A stretch of 64,000 nt of DNA. Source: Roseovarius sp. TE539. Its GTDB lineage: Bacteria; Pseudomonadota; Alphaproteobacteria; Rhodobacterales; Rhodobacteraceae. Made by a program: the position numbers and the translations under genes. The stretch lies in contig NZ_QNGB01000019.1 in NCBI RefSeq assembly GCF_003298505.1, positions 1 through 64,000 of the forward strand. The letters are read 5' to 3'. Of the stretch, positions 39,400 to 49,387 are shown piece by piece (the stretch's first letter is position 1; every line of letters starts with the position of its first letter). The notes under the pieces were generated by a model that made no database searches, was not told where the DNA came from, and saw only the letters and a list, made by a program, of their open reading frames with translations.

Positions 39400-39735
39400 A
39401 TGGGCAAGGCTTATCTGTTCCTGCTGATCGCTGTCCTGTTCGAGGGGCTGGGCTCTGTGTCCCTTCAGGCCAGTCAGCAATTCACACGCTTCTGGCCCTC
39501 GGCCGGCGTGGTCTTCGGTTTCGGCATGGCATTCTACCTGTTCACGATCGTCCTGAGATACATGCCCCTGGGCGTCACCTACGCGATATGGTCGGGCCTT
39601 GGCATTTGTCTGACGGCCCTGCTGGGATGGCTGTTCTTCAAGCAGAACGTGGATTTTCCGGCGATCATCGGGATGGCCATGATCATCGCCGGAATCATCG
39701 TGATCAACGTGTTCTCCAGCACCGCAACCCACTGA
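39400..39735 (+). CDS. Small multidrug resistance (SMR) family transporter
   Basis: A 111-residue protein with four membrane helices. The essential membrane glutamate is Glu15 in VLFEGLGS, and GVTYAIWSGLGICLTALLGWLFF is the SMR signature. It may export quaternary cations or guanidinium; the substrate is not decidable. A GGAGG site 8 bases before the ATG at 39400 fixes the start over the earlier one at 39373. Confidence 0.9.
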   Translation: MGKAYLFLLIAVLFEGLGSVSLQASQQFTRFWPSAGVVFGFGMAFYLFTIVLRYMPLGVTYAIWSGLGICLTALLGWLFFKQNVDFPAIIGMAMIIAGIIVINVFSSTATH

Positions 39736-39854
39736 GCCCGCCTGCCGCGGCCGGACATGCCGTCATAGGCTGGACGCCCGTCAAGACAATCACGGACCGC
39801 CGAATGTCCGGGCAGGTCTGCAATCGCGGGTAATCCCGCACCTCGGGACCGCCC

Positions 39855-40727
39855 TCAGCCCAGGGCGCGCAGGCGTTTGATCAGGCTGGACGTGTCCCAG
39901 CGATTGCCGCCCAGCTTCTGCACATCCTTGTAGAACTGGTCCACAAGCGCGGTGACCGGCAGGCTGGCGCCGTTCTCGTTGGCGGTGCGCAGGCAGATAT
40001 CAAGATCCTTTCGCATCCAGTCGACCGCGAAACCGTGATCGAAATGATCGTCCAGCATCGTCTCGTACCGGTTTGACATCTGCCAACTTCCGGCCGCGCC
40101 CTGGCTTATCACCTCGACCACCGCGCGCCCGTCGAGGCCGGCCTTCTCGGCGAAATGCAGTGCCTCGGACAGGCCCTGCACCAGCCCGGCAATGGCGATC
40201 TGGTTGCACATCTTGGTCATCTGTCCCGCGCCGGGACCGCCGATACGCCGGCACATCTTGGAATAGATCTGCATGATCGGCTCTGCAGCGGCATAGGCAT
40301 CGGGTTCGCCGCCGCACATGATCGACAGTTGCGCGTTCTCCGCACCCGCCTGTCCACCGGAAATCGGCGCGTCGACATAGCCCAGCCCGGCGGCGCCGGC
40401 TTCGGCGTGAAGCTCGGCGGTGACAGCCGCCGAAACCGTGGTGTGATCGACGAATACCGCGCCGTCCGCCATCCCGGCAAACGCCCCGGTGTCGCCTGTG
40501 CAGACTCCGCGCAGATCGTCATCATTGCCGACACAGGCCATCACGAACTCCGCGCCCCGCGCGGCCTCACGCGGGGTTGCGGCCATGGTTCCACCGTGCT
40601 CGGCCACCCACTTCTCCGCCTTTGTCCCGGTGCGGTTGTACACGCGGACCTCGTGACCGGCCTGTTGCAGATGACCGGCCATCGGATACCCCATGACTCC
40701 CAGTCCGAGAAATGCCAGTTTCGTCAT
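39855..40727 (-). CDS. Beta-hydroxyacid dehydrogenase (3-hydroxyisobutyrate dehydrogenase family)
   Basis: A 290-residue NAD(P)-dependent oxidoreductase. The nucleotide fold is FLGLGVMGYPMAGHL (5-19), substrate-binding DAPISGGQAGAENAQL follows, and the catalytic Lys sits in GPGAGQMTKMCNQ. Relatives act on 3-hydroxyisobutyrate, tartronate semialdehyde or glyoxylate and succinic semialdehyde. It is a single gene, start fixed by AAGGGGG before the ATG at 40727, divergent from the penicillin acylase-like gene with 88 bases between. Confidence 0.9.
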   Translation of the reverse strand: MTKLAFLGLGVMGYPMAGHLQQAGHEVRVYNRTGTKAEKWVAEHGGTMAATPREAARGAEFVMACVGNDDDLRGVCTGDTGAFAGMADGAVFVDHTTVSAAVTAELHAEAGAAGLGYVDAPISGGQAGAENAQLSIMCGGEPDAYAAAEPIMQIYSKMCRRIGGPGAGQMTKMCNQIAIAGLVQGLSEALHFAEKAGLDGRAVVEVISQGAAGSWQMSNRYETMLDDHFDHGFAVDWMRKDLDICLRTANENGASLPVTALVDQFYKDVQKLGGNRWDTSSLIKRLRALG

Positions 40728-40815
40728 CGTTGACCCCCTTGCCATTGTGTTGTCCCGGATTTCTGACTATCCCGGCCGGGGATGCAAGCACAAACGGGGC
40801 GTGGCACGGGCAGGT

Positions 40816-43302
40816 ATGACAGGGCTGTTCAAATGGTTGCTGCGACTGGCCGTCGCGATGGTCATCCTTTGCATGGTGGCAGGCATCGCCGTCTACGTCC
40901 TGCTGTCGCGGTCTCTGCCCGATTACGACAAGACGATGCAGGTCTCGGGGCTGGACGCGCCAGTCGAGATCGTGCGCGACAACGCCAATGTGCCGCATGT
41001 CTTCGGCGAATCCGACGCCGCGGTGTTCTTCGGACTGGGCTATGCCCACGCTCAGGATCGGCTGTGGCAGATGACGATGCTCCGGCGGACCGCGCAAGGG
41101 CGCCTGTCAGAAGTGTTCGGCGCCCGCACTGTCGAGATTGACAAGCTTATGCGCCGGTTCGACATCTACGGCGCGGCGCGGGATTCGGTGGCGGCGCAGG
41201 ACGCCCCCACGACAACAGCCTTGCAAGCCTACGCGAAGGGGGTGAACGCGCGTATCGCGGAGATCAACGCGCAGTCGCTCGGTCGCGGGGCGCCCGAAAT
41301 GTTCATGTTCGATGCGCCGTTCTCGCCGTGGCAACCGGCGGATTCAATCGCCATCGTCAAGGTCATGGCGGTGCAACTTTCACAACATCTTTCCAAGGAG
41401 GTGCTGCGCGCCCGCGTGTCGCTGGCGCTGGATGATCCCGCCCGCCTGAAGGATATCCTGCCCGACGCGCCCGGCAGCGGCATCGCCGCACTTCCTGATT
41501 TCGCCGAACTTCTGCCCGACGGGGCGGAGCTGCCGCGCCACGCCGCAGCCGGCGACACCGCCGGGGACGGGGCGCGCGATCCGCTTTCGCCTTTCCTGCC
41601 GCCGCCACTGGCCGGTGCCTCCAACGCCTTCGCCGCGGCGCCCGAACGGTCGGCTTCGGGGGGGACGCTTCTGGCCAACGATCCCCACCTGAATTTCGCC
41701 GCACCGGGCGTGTGGTACCTGGCACGGCTGGAGCTTGACACGGGCGGAGTGATCGGCGGCACCATCCCCGGCATTCCCGCGGTGCTGACCGGTCGCGGGT
41801 CCAGACTGGGCTGGGGGCTGACCTCGGCCTACATGGACGATCAGGATTTGCATATCGAACAGATCAATCCCGACAATCCGACCGAATACCGCACGCCCGA
41901 CGGCTTCCGCCACTTCCGGACGCGGCGCTCGATCATCCGCATCAAGGATGCGGACCCGATCACGCTCACGCTGCGATGGACCGAAAACGGGCCGGTCCTG
42001 CCCGGTTCGCATCAGGATGTCGGGTCGGTAACGCCCAAGGGTCATGTCACCAGTCTGTCCTGGACAGCGCTGGACCGTGCCGACACCACGATGAGCGCGG
42101 GCATGGCCCTGATGCGGGCCGACACGGTGCCCGAAGCCATCGCGGCCACCGAAAACTACGTTGCCCCGGCCCAGAATCTGATGCTGGTCGATGACGATAT
42201 AATCGCCATGAAGACCATCGGCGCCATGCCACGGCGCGATGCGGGCCATGAAAGCAGGGGCCGGATGCCCAGTCGTGGCTGGATTCCCGAAAACCGGTGG
42301 CAGGGGCGTTACAGCGCCTCGGCCAACCCCGAATTCGTCGCGCCCCGGGGCGGCATCCTCGGCAACACGAACAACAAGGTGGTCGACCGGCCCTTCCCGC
42401 TCCATGTCAGCCACGACTGGGGCGACACGCAACGCATAAACCGCTGGCGCAAACTGATGCAGGACCGCGAGGTTCACACCCGCGACAGCTTCATCGAGGC
42501 GCAACTCGACACGGTCAGTTTCACCGCGCGCTCGATCCTGCCCCTGATCGGTGCGGACCTCTGGTTCACCGGCGATGCCGCGCCCGAGGGGACGGCCGAA
42601 CGCCAGCGCCAGCGCGCCCTTGATCTGTTGGCCGACTGGAACGGAGAGATGAACGAACACCTCCCCGAGCCCATGATCTACGCCGCATGGCTCAGGGCCT
42701 TGCAGACGCGGCTTGCCAAGGATGAACTGGGACCGCTGGCGGCGGAATTCACCCATCCCGATCCGGTCTTCATCGAACGGGTCTACCGCGACGTGGATGG
42801 CGCGGGCGCCTGGTGCGACGTTCGACAATCCGCACCGGTGGAAACCTGTACTGAAATCGCCCGGCTGGCCCTGGACGACGCCCTGGTCTGGATCGGTGAA
42901 ACCTACGGTACCGCGCTGGAAAGCCTGCGATGGGGTGATGCGCATCAGGCCACGCATGATCACCAGGTTCTGGGTGACGTGCCCCTGCTGCGCTATTTCG
43001 TCAACATCCGGCAATCCACCTCGGGAGGCGACAACACCCTCATGCGCGGACGGACACGGGGCACGGGGCCGCACCCGTTCCGCAACGTGCACGGGGCCGG
43101 GTATCGCGGAGTTTACGATTTTGCCGATCCCGACAGTTCCGTGTTCATCATATCGACGGGCCAATCCGGTCATTTCCTGTCGCGCCATTACGATGATCTG
43201 GCCCAACTCTGGCGGCGCGGCGAATATATTCCGATGTCGCTCGATCCCGAGCTCGCGCGCGCCGCCGCTGTCGGGGTCACGACACTCACACCGGCGCGAT
43301 AG
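40816..43302 (+). CDS. Penicillin acylase family protein (Ntn hydrolase)
   Basis: An 828-residue precursor with an N-terminal membrane anchor or signal segment (about 5-30). It is laid out as penicillin G acylases: alpha chain (IVRDNANVPHVFGESDAAVFFGLGYAHAQDRLWQM), a spacer, then the beta chain beginning at the nucleophile in GASNAF (Ser269), which is released by self-cleavage. In marine bacteria these enzymes often cleave acyl-homoserine lactones, but other N-acyl amides are possible. ATG at 40816 is used; the frame upstream overlaps the divergent gene. The ribosome site is weak. Confidence 0.9.
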   Translation: MTGLFKWLLRLAVAMVILCMVAGIAVYVLLSRSLPDYDKTMQVSGLDAPVEIVRDNANVPHVFGESDAAVFFGLGYAHAQDRLWQMTMLRRTAQGRLSEVFGARTVEIDKLMRRFDIYGAARDSVAAQDAPTTTALQAYAKGVNARIAEINAQSLGRGAPEMFMFDAPFSPWQPADSIAIVKVMAVQLSQHLSKEVLRARVSLALDDPARLKDILPDAPGSGIAALPDFAELLPDGAELPRHAAAGDTAGDGARDPLSPFLPPPLAGASNAFAAAPERSASGGTLLANDPHLNFAAPGVWYLARLELDTGGVIGGTIPGIPAVLTGRGSRLGWGLTSAYMDDQDLHIEQINPDNPTEYRTPDGFRHFRTRRSIIRIKDADPITLTLRWTENGPVLPGSHQDVGSVTPKGHVTSLSWTALDRADTTMSAGMALMRADTVPEAIAATENYVAPAQNLMLVDDDIIAMKTIGAMPRRDAGHESRGRMPSRGWIPENRWQGRYSASANPEFVAPRGGILGNTNNKVVDRPFPLHVSHDWGDTQRINRWRKLMQDREVHTRDSFIEAQLDTVSFTARSILPLIGADLWFTGDAAPEGTAERQRQRALDLLADWNGEMNEHLPEPMIYAAWLRALQTRLAKDELGPLAAEFTHPDPVFIERVYRDVDGAGAWCDVRQSAPVETCTEIARLALDDALVWIGETYGTALESLRWGDAHQATHDHQVLGDVPLLRYFVNIRQSTSGGDNTLMRGRTRGTGPHPFRNVHGAGYRGVYDFADPDSSVFIISTGQSGHFLSRHYDDLAQLWRRGEYIPMSLDPELARAAAVGVTTLTPAR

Positions 43303-43370
43303 CTTCACCCGGCCGGCGTTCCCGGCGCTTTGCGCCTGTCGCCGACCCGGCCGCGGATATGGCCGGCATC

Positions 43371-44645
43371 CTACAACTCGCGGAAGCGGGCGGCCTGTTT
43401 TTCGGTCCAGCGCACCGTCATCTCGAAGCCGGCCTCGCCCTGCGCCTCGTCCTCCACGACACCCTGCTCATGAAGCCATGCACGGCGGCGGCCCTCCGAA
43501 AACGGGAGCAGCAACGTTTCGCACCGCCGCTCCCCTTCAAGCGCCCGCGCCATGGCCTCCAGCAAGGGCGTCATCCCTTCCCCGTCAAGCGCCGAAACGG
43601 GATATACCCGGTCTTCCCGCGCGGCGCGCGTCCGCAAGGCACTGGCCTCCGGACCGGGTAGATTGTCCATCTTGTTCCATACTTCAAGAATGGGCGTTTC
43701 GCCCTTCACGCCAAGATTCTCCAGGATCGCCACGACATCGCGTGCCTGTGCCTCGGTTTCGGGATGCGAGATGTCGCGCACATGCACGATCAGATCCGCC
43801 GCCAGGACCTCTTCCAGCGTGGCGCGAAAGGCCGCCACCAGTTCGGTCGGCAGGTCAGAGATGAAGCCCACCGTATCGCTGAGGATGACATCCAGACCGT
43901 TGGCCAGCCGGACCGCCCGCATGGTCGGGTCGAGAGTGGCGAACAGCATGTCCCTGACCATCACTTCCGCTCCGGTCAGGCGGTTGAAAAGCGTCGATTT
44001 TCCGGCGTTTGTATAGCCTACCATGGCAACGATCGGATAGGGAACCTTGGCGCGGGACGCGCGATGCAGTTCGCGCGTCTTGACCACCTTGTCCAACTGT
44101 TTGCGCAGTCGTACCAGTTGCGCGTCGATGGCACGCCGGTCGGCCTCTATCTGCGTTTCGCCGGGGCCACCCACGAATCCGAGCCCGCCGCGCTGCCGTT
44201 CGAGATGGGTCCAGGCCCGCACCAGGCGGGTGCGCTGATAGGACAGCGCCGCCATCTCGACCTGAAGCACACCCTCGCGGGTCGCGGCCCGGTCGCTGAA
44301 AATTTCCAGAATCAGGCCGGTGCGGTCCAGCAGCTTGATTCCCCATTCGCGCTCCAGGTTGCGCTGCTGAACAGGGCTGACCGGCCCGTCCACCAGCACA
44401 AGGTCGATTCCGTCCTCCCTGAACCGCTCTCCCAACTCGGCGATCCGGCCCTTGCCGAACAGGGTGCCGGGATGGGGTCGCGGCAGGCGCACCGCCTCGG
44501 CTCCCTGCACGGATATGCCGGGCAGCGCCCGTGCCAGCGATACAGCTTCCTCAAGGGCGCGGTCAGGGTCCCGCGAAGTTTCGGCGGAAGGGATGTCCGG
44601 ATGCAGAACCCAGGCACGGGTCACTGCGGTGTCTTCATCCGTCAA
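43371..44645 (-). CDS. hflX: GTPase HflX
   Basis: A 424-residue ribosome-associated GTPase with an N-terminal HflX domain, a coiled coil, and a G domain: G1 [10 protein letters not shown]3 DTVGF, G4 [26 protein letters not shown] is the HflX signature before the G domain. It splits stalled 70S ribosomes. The start is read as TTG at 44645, overlapping the hfq stop; the frame has no ATG near the start of the domain. hfq-hflX is the usual order. Confidence 0.93.
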   Translation of the reverse strand: MTDEDTAVTRAWVLHPDIPSAETSRDPDRALEEAVSLARALPGISVQGAEAVRLPRPHPGTLFGKGRIAELGERFREDGIDLVLVDGPVSPVQQRNLEREWGIKLLDRTGLILEIFSDRAATREGVLQVEMAALSYQRTRLVRAWTHLERQRGGLGFVGGPGETQIEADRRAIDAQLVRLRKQLDKVVKTRELHRASRAKVPYPIVAMVGYTNAGKSTLFNRLTGAEVMVRDMLFATLDPTMRAVRLANGLDVILSDTVGFISDLPTELVAAFRATLEEVLAADLIVHVRDISHPETEAQARDVVAILENLGVKGETPILEVWNKMDNLPGPEASALRTRAAREDRVYPVSALDGEGMTPLLEAMARALEGERRCETLLLPFSEGRRRAWLHEQGVVEDEAQGEAGFEMTVRWTEKQAARFREL

Positions 44646-44881
44646 GAGGCGTCGTCACCATCATACAGGTTGAGAGGCTGCGACGGCATGATCGTCGATA
44701 CGGCATGCTTGTAAACAAGCTGGGATTGTCCATCGCGGCGCAGGAGGATGCAGAAATTGTCGAACCAGGTGATCACGCCCTGAAGTTTCACGCCATTGAT
44801 CAGGAAAACCGTGACCGGCGTTTTCGTCTTGCGCACCTGGTTGAGAAAAGCGTCCTGCAGGTTCTGTCGGTCGGATGCCAT
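44642..44881 (-). CDS. hfq: RNA chaperone Hfq
   Basis: A 79-residue Sm-like protein forming hexamers that pair small RNAs with mRNAs. [29 protein letters not shown] is Sm1 and [10 protein letters not shown] is Sm2. The C-terminus is short, as usual in alphaproteobacteria. The start at 44881 is chosen over 44944, because the extra 21 codons are Arg/Lys-rich and not conserved in the family. Confidence 0.97.
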   Translation of the reverse strand: MASDRQNLQDAFLNQVRKTKTPVTVFLINGVKLQGVITWFDNFCILLRRDGQSQLVYKHAVSTIMPSQPLNLYDGDDAS

Positions 44882-45020
44882 GTTTCCACGTCGCCTTTTT
44901 ATTGTGTTCTTTTCGGGCCGCACAGCGCGCGCGTAGCGCGTCAATTTGATTATGTAGTGACAAGGTCAGGGTTTCCACCCCAAATTTCAACCCTTTGGAC
45001 GGGCGGCAGGCGCGATCATG

Positions 45021-46541
45021 TCAATCTCGCCACAGCCCGGGATTGAAAAGCGCGATGATCGCCAGGGTCTCGAGACGGCCAAGCATCATCGCCACGCAAT
45101 AGACCAGCTTCGCCGCCGCGCCCATTTCCACCAGCGCGATCGGCGCATCCCCGGCGCTGGCCGTGAGCGGCCCGGTCGTCGACAGGGCGGAAATCGAGAG
45201 AATGATGGATTCCTCGAAACTCATCCCCAGCAGCGCCAGCACGACGGTGATGACCGCCAGCGACAGCGCGAAGAGCATGAAGAAGATCCACGCCACGAAA
45301 GCCCCCTGCCGCCGTATGCGCCGGCTGCGCGCGCCGGCCCGCCCCACCGAGGAGGGATGGACCAACCGCTCCATCTCGCGCTGACCGTTGAGATAAAGCG
45401 CATAGACACGAAGAAGCTTCACCCCACCGGCGGTTGTGGCAACGCCGCCCCCCACAAGCGACAGCCCCAGAAGGATCAGCCCCGGCGTTCCCAGCCCGGA
45501 CCAGTCTCGCGCCGCGTCCCAGTGGGCACTCTCGAACCCGGTGGTCGAGAGGAACGACAGGACGTTGAACAGGCCCCCCCACAACGCGTGAAGCGCTTTC
45601 GCGCCCTCTTCGCCATCGGCCAGTTCCAGGGCCCCGAACCAATGGCGCGCGAAGATCAGCAACGGCACCCCGATCACCAGAAGCATGCCCAGACGGAACT
45701 CGGGATCGTTGTGCAGGCCCGGGCGCGCGGTCGTGATCGTGTCGGAGGAAAATGTCAGCCGCGACAATGCAAAGAGAAGAAACAGGAAGATCACGACCTC
45801 TCCGGAGAAACCCGAAGTCGCGTTTTCAACCCCGCCAACAGGCGAGATTCCGCTTGTCGCGAGCGTGGACATCGCGTGGACTGCCGCGACCAGCGGCCGG
45901 TCCCCGCCCACCACCAGCATGAGCCACAAGGCCAGCGTCAGCCCGAAATAGATCGGCGCCAGGGTCCGGGTGATCTGCACCAGCCGCTTGGCGGAATTGG
46001 CGCGCTCGAAGCGGTCGAGACGCGTGTCGCCTTGCCCCGGATCGGCGGTCGAGGTGACCTCGAACCCGCCCAGGTTCAGCGGCGCGAGCACCGAGGACGC
46101 GGCGACCCAGATCAGCAGCCCGCCGAGCCAGCCGACCATGCCGCGCCACAGGTGGAGGCTGTCCACCAGCCGCCCGGGCTTTTCGAACAGCGTCGCGCCG
46201 GTGGTTGTGATCGCCGACACCATCTCGAAATAGGCGTTGAGAAAACTGGTGGTTCCAAGCCCCTCGTAAAAGGGCACCGCCAGGAAGATCGGCAACGCGG
46301 AATACGCCAGCGCCAGGGAAAGAAGATTGGACAGGTCACTCGTATCGCGGACCGGCCGGTTGCTCATGGCCAACGCGATCAGCGCGACAAGCGACAACCC
46401 CAGAAGACCGGAATACGCGAAGCTGCGCGCGACGGTATGATCCTCCTGCACCAGCGCGAGAATGGCCGGCACGAACATCGACAGGGCTGCCAGCGCGGAC
46501 AGGACCAGTACAAGCGGGAAACGCAGGACACCGGCGGCCAT
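45021..46541 (-). CDS. trkH: TrkH-family potassium uptake protein
   Basis: A 506-residue membrane subunit of a low-affinity K+ uptake system, with four pore repeats whose loops read ITTTGATLFE, LATSGISPVG, LSTTGFESAH and LSTTGPLTAS (selectivity Gly in each). It works with the NAD-gated TrkA encoded just upstream, four bases away. Its position between trkA and hfq agrees with many Rhodobacteraceae. Confidence 0.92.
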   Translation of the reverse strand: MAAGVLRFPLVLVLSALAALSMFVPAILALVQEDHTVARSFAYSGLLGLSLVALIALAMSNRPVRDTSDLSNLLSLALAYSALPIFLAVPFYEGLGTTSFLNAYFEMVSAITTTGATLFEKPGRLVDSLHLWRGMVGWLGGLLIWVAASSVLAPLNLGGFEVTSTADPGQGDTRLDRFERANSAKRLVQITRTLAPIYFGLTLALWLMLVVGGDRPLVAAVHAMSTLATSGISPVGGVENATSGFSGEVVIFLFLLFALSRLTFSSDTITTARPGLHNDPEFRLGMLLVIGVPLLIFARHWFGALELADGEEGAKALHALWGGLFNVLSFLSTTGFESAHWDAARDWSGLGTPGLILLGLSLVGGGVATTAGGVKLLRVYALYLNGQREMERLVHPSSVGRAGARSRRIRRQGAFVAWIFFMLFALSLAVITVVLALLGMSFEESIILSISALSTTGPLTASAGDAPIALVEMGAAAKLVYCVAMMLGRLETLAIIALFNPGLWRD

Positions 46542-46545
46542 CGGA

Positions 46546-47922
46546 TCAGAAGAAATCGATCGAGACCTGCAGCAGGCGCTCGACGCGGCCCACCTCGGAG
46601 GCCATGGCGAAGATGACCACCACATCGCCCTCCTCGATACGCAGGCCACCTGTGGGTTTACGGATTTCCCCGCCCTTCAGGACGGCCCCGACAAGCACGC
46701 CTTCGGGAAAGTCTATGTCACGGATGGCGCGCCCGGCGATCGAGGAGGTGGACATCACCTGCGCCTCGATCACCTCGGCCTCGGCATCCCCGATCGAATA
46801 GACGCCGCGCACCCGTCCGTGGCGGATATGGCGCAGGATCGAACTGACGGTCGTGGCGCGCGGGTTGATATAGGCGTCGATGCCCATCGGCTCCAGCAGC
46901 GGCACCAGGGTCGGATCGTTGACCAGCGATATCGCCATCGAGCATCCTTCGGATTTCGCCCGCACCGCCGCCAGCAGGTTGGTCTTGTCATCATCGGTCA
47001 CTGCCAGCACCGCGTCGGCCCGCTCTATGCCCGCCTCGCGCAACAGGGTGCTGTCAAGCGCGTCGCCGTTCAGGACGATTGTCCTCTCCAGCGCATCGGC
47101 GGCCCGTTCGGCCACCGCCCTGTTGCGCTCGATCACCTTGGTGCGCAAACGCCGCCCCTTCTCTTCCAGGCGCCGCGCCACCGCGAGGCCCACATTGCCG
47201 CCTCCCAGGATCACGATACGCTCCTGCGGGCGCGCGCTCTTGCCGAACACTTCGAGGGTGCGCGGAATATCCTCGTTCGGGGCAAAGACATAACATTCAT
47301 CCCCCACGAAAAGCTGATCGCCCGATTCCGGCGCGAACAGCCGCCCGTCACGGCGCACCCCCAGGACCACCACCCGCAATGTCGAGAAAAGGTCACTGAG
47401 CTGTCGCAACGGGGTGTTGACCACCGGGCAGTCCTCGTCGAGGCGCAGGCCCATGAGTTGCGCCTGCCCGCCGAAGAACTTCTCGGTATCGAAGGCGGCG
47501 GGTGCCGCAAGGCGCTGGATCGCCGCCTCGGCAACCTCGCGCTCGGGGCTTATCACCACGTCGATCGGCATGTGATCGCGCCTGTAGAGATCGGAATAGA
47601 TGGCGTCGAGGTAGGATTGGCTGCGCAGCCGGGCGATCTTGCGCCGGATCGCGAAAACCGAATGCGCCACCTGGCAGGTCACCATGTTGACCTCGTCGGA
47701 GTGGGTGGCGGCGATGATCATGTCGGCATCCCGCGCGCCCGCCCGGTCCAGGACATCCGGATAACTGGCGAACCCCGCCAACCCCTGCACATCGAGGGTT
47801 TCGGCGGCACGCCGCACCAGATCGGCATTGTTGTCCACCACCGTGACGTCGTTCTTTTCGCCCGACAGATGACGGGCGATCTGCCAGCCGACCTGACCCG
47901 CCCCGCAGATGATGACCTTCAT
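46546..47922 (-). CDS. trkA: Trk system potassium transporter TrkA
   Basis: A 458-residue peripheral subunit with two tandem RCK_N/RCK_C units. Both NAD-binding loops can be seen (IICGAGQVGWQIAR and ILGGGNVGLAVARRLE). It gates TrkH according to NAD(H) or ATP. It lies between ntrX and trkH on the minus strand, as in the widespread ntrYX-trkA-hfq arrangement. Confidence 0.94.
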   Translation of the reverse strand: MKVIICGAGQVGWQIARHLSGEKNDVTVVDNNADLVRRAAETLDVQGLAGFASYPDVLDRAGARDADMIIAATHSDEVNMVTCQVAHSVFAIRRKIARLRSQSYLDAIYSDLYRRDHMPIDVVISPEREVAEAAIQRLAAPAAFDTEKFFGGQAQLMGLRLDEDCPVVNTPLRQLSDLFSTLRVVVLGVRRDGRLFAPESGDQLFVGDECYVFAPNEDIPRTLEVFGKSARPQERIVILGGGNVGLAVARRLEEKGRRLRTKVIERNRAVAERAADALERTIVLNGDALDSTLLREAGIERADAVLAVTDDDKTNLLAAVRAKSEGCSMAISLVNDPTLVPLLEPMGIDAYINPRATTVSSILRHIRHGRVRGVYSIGDAEAEVIEAQVMSTSSIAGRAIRDIDFPEGVLVGAVLKGGEIRKPTGGLRIEEGDVVVIFAMASEVGRVERLLQVSIDFF

Positions 47923-48004
47923 GGCCTCTTCGCCTCCGGCCCGTTCCGGTCTATCTCAATGGCAGAGGGGTGTGGACGGGTCAATTCAAATATCGGACCC
48001 GGGC

Positions 48005-49387
48005 TCAGGCGCCACGCGCGCCGGTTACCACCCCAAGCGACTTCAGCTTGCGGTGCAGCGCGCTGCGCTCCATTCCCACGAATTCCGCGGTGCGGCTGAT
48101 ATTGCCGCCAAAACGGTTGATCTGGGTCATCAGATACTCGCGCTCGAAGGCTTCCCGTGCCTCGCGCAGTGGCAACGTCGCCAGCGCCCCGGACAGCACC
48201 ACACGGCCCTCGTCCGGCTCCGCCTCGGGTTCGCCCGGCAACTCCCGTGCGTCGATCTCCCCGCTTCCCTCGCCGAGGATCAGCACCCGTTCTATCATGT
48301 TGCGCAACTGACGCACGTTGCCCGGCCAGCGCATTGTCTGCAGGAGGGCATTCGCCTCGTTGCTCAGGGGGCGCGGCGGCAAGCCCTGCGTCTTGTTCAG
48401 CATCTCGATGAAATAGGCCGCCAGAAGCGGGATGTCCTCGCGCCGCTCCTCCAGTGACGGCACCATGATCGGCACCACGTTGAGCCGGTGATAGAGTTCG
48501 CGGCGAAACCGGTCCGCGGCGATTTCGGCCTCCAGATCCCTGTTGGTGGACGAGATCACCCGCAAATCCACCTCGACCTTTTCACTGCCGCCGACCCGCA
48601 TGAATGTCTGGTCCACCAGGACCCTCAGGATCTTGGATTGCGTGCCCGGCGGCATGTCCGCCACCTCGTCGAAATAGACCACGCCGCCATTGGCTTCTTC
48701 CAGAAGCCCGGGTTCGACACCGCGTTCCTCGCTCTCGCGGCCGAACAGGACCTCCTCCATGCGATCCGGCTCGATCGAGGCGCAGCCGACGGTCACGAAG
48801 GGCGCTTCCGCCCGTTGCGAATTGGCGTGGATGTAACGCGCGGCAAGCTCCTTGCCCGATCCGGCAGGCCCCGAAAGCATCACCCGCCCATTGGAGCGCG
48901 TGACCTTCTCCAGCTGCCCCACCAGGGCCCGGAAGGCCGAGCTTTCACCGAGCATTTCCGCGGGGCCCGTCTCGCGCCGCTTGAGCGCCTGGTTCTCCCG
49001 CCTCAGCCGCGAGGTCTCCATGCTGCGGCGGATCACCACCAGAAGCTGGTCGATGTTGAACGGCTTCTCGATGAAGTCATAGGCGCCTTGCTTGATCGCA
49101 GCGACGGCGATCTCGATGTTGCCATGTCCCGAAATGATCACCACCGGCACATCCGGATAGTCGCGCTTGACGATCTTGAGAATGTCGATGCCGTCCATCT
49201 GGCTGTCCTTGAGCCAGATATCGAGGATCAGCAGGGCCGGCGGCTGATCCGCGATGGCGCTCATGCATTCCTCGGACGTGCCGGCCAGCCGGGTGGCAAA
49301 CCCTTCGTCGCGCAGGATGTCCGCAATCAGTTCGCGAATATCACGCTCGTCGTCCACGATCAGGATATCGCCCGGATTCTGGTTCAT
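48005..49387 (-). CDS. ntrX: Nitrogen regulation response regulator NtrX
   Basis: A 460-residue regulator: receiver (about 8-125, phospho-acceptor Asp56), AAA+ domain with Walker A GPAGSGKE (173-180) and Walker B VVYFDEVADM, and a Fis-type helix-turn-helix at the C-terminus (NISRTAEFVGMERSALHRKL). The GAFTGA loop for sigma54 contact is missing; FGRESEERGVEPGLL stands in its place. It overlaps ntrY by four bases and controls nitrogen and redox-related genes in alphaproteobacteria. Confidence 0.93.
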   Translation of the reverse strand: MNQNPGDILIVDDERDIRELIADILRDEGFATRLAGTSEECMSAIADQPPALLILDIWLKDSQMDGIDILKIVKRDYPDVPVVIISGHGNIEIAVAAIKQGAYDFIEKPFNIDQLLVVIRRSMETSRLRRENQALKRRETGPAEMLGESSAFRALVGQLEKVTRSNGRVMLSGPAGSGKELAARYIHANSQRAEAPFVTVGCASIEPDRMEEVLFGRESEERGVEPGLLEEANGGVVYFDEVADMPPGTQSKILRVLVDQTFMRVGGSEKVEVDLRVISSTNRDLEAEIAADRFRRELYHRLNVVPIMVPSLEERREDIPLLAAYFIEMLNKTQGLPPRPLSNEANALLQTMRWPGNVRQLRNMIERVLILGEGSGEIDARELPGEPEAEPDEGRVVLSGALATLPLREAREAFEREYLMTQINRFGGNISRTAEFVGMERSALHRKLKSLGVVTGARGA

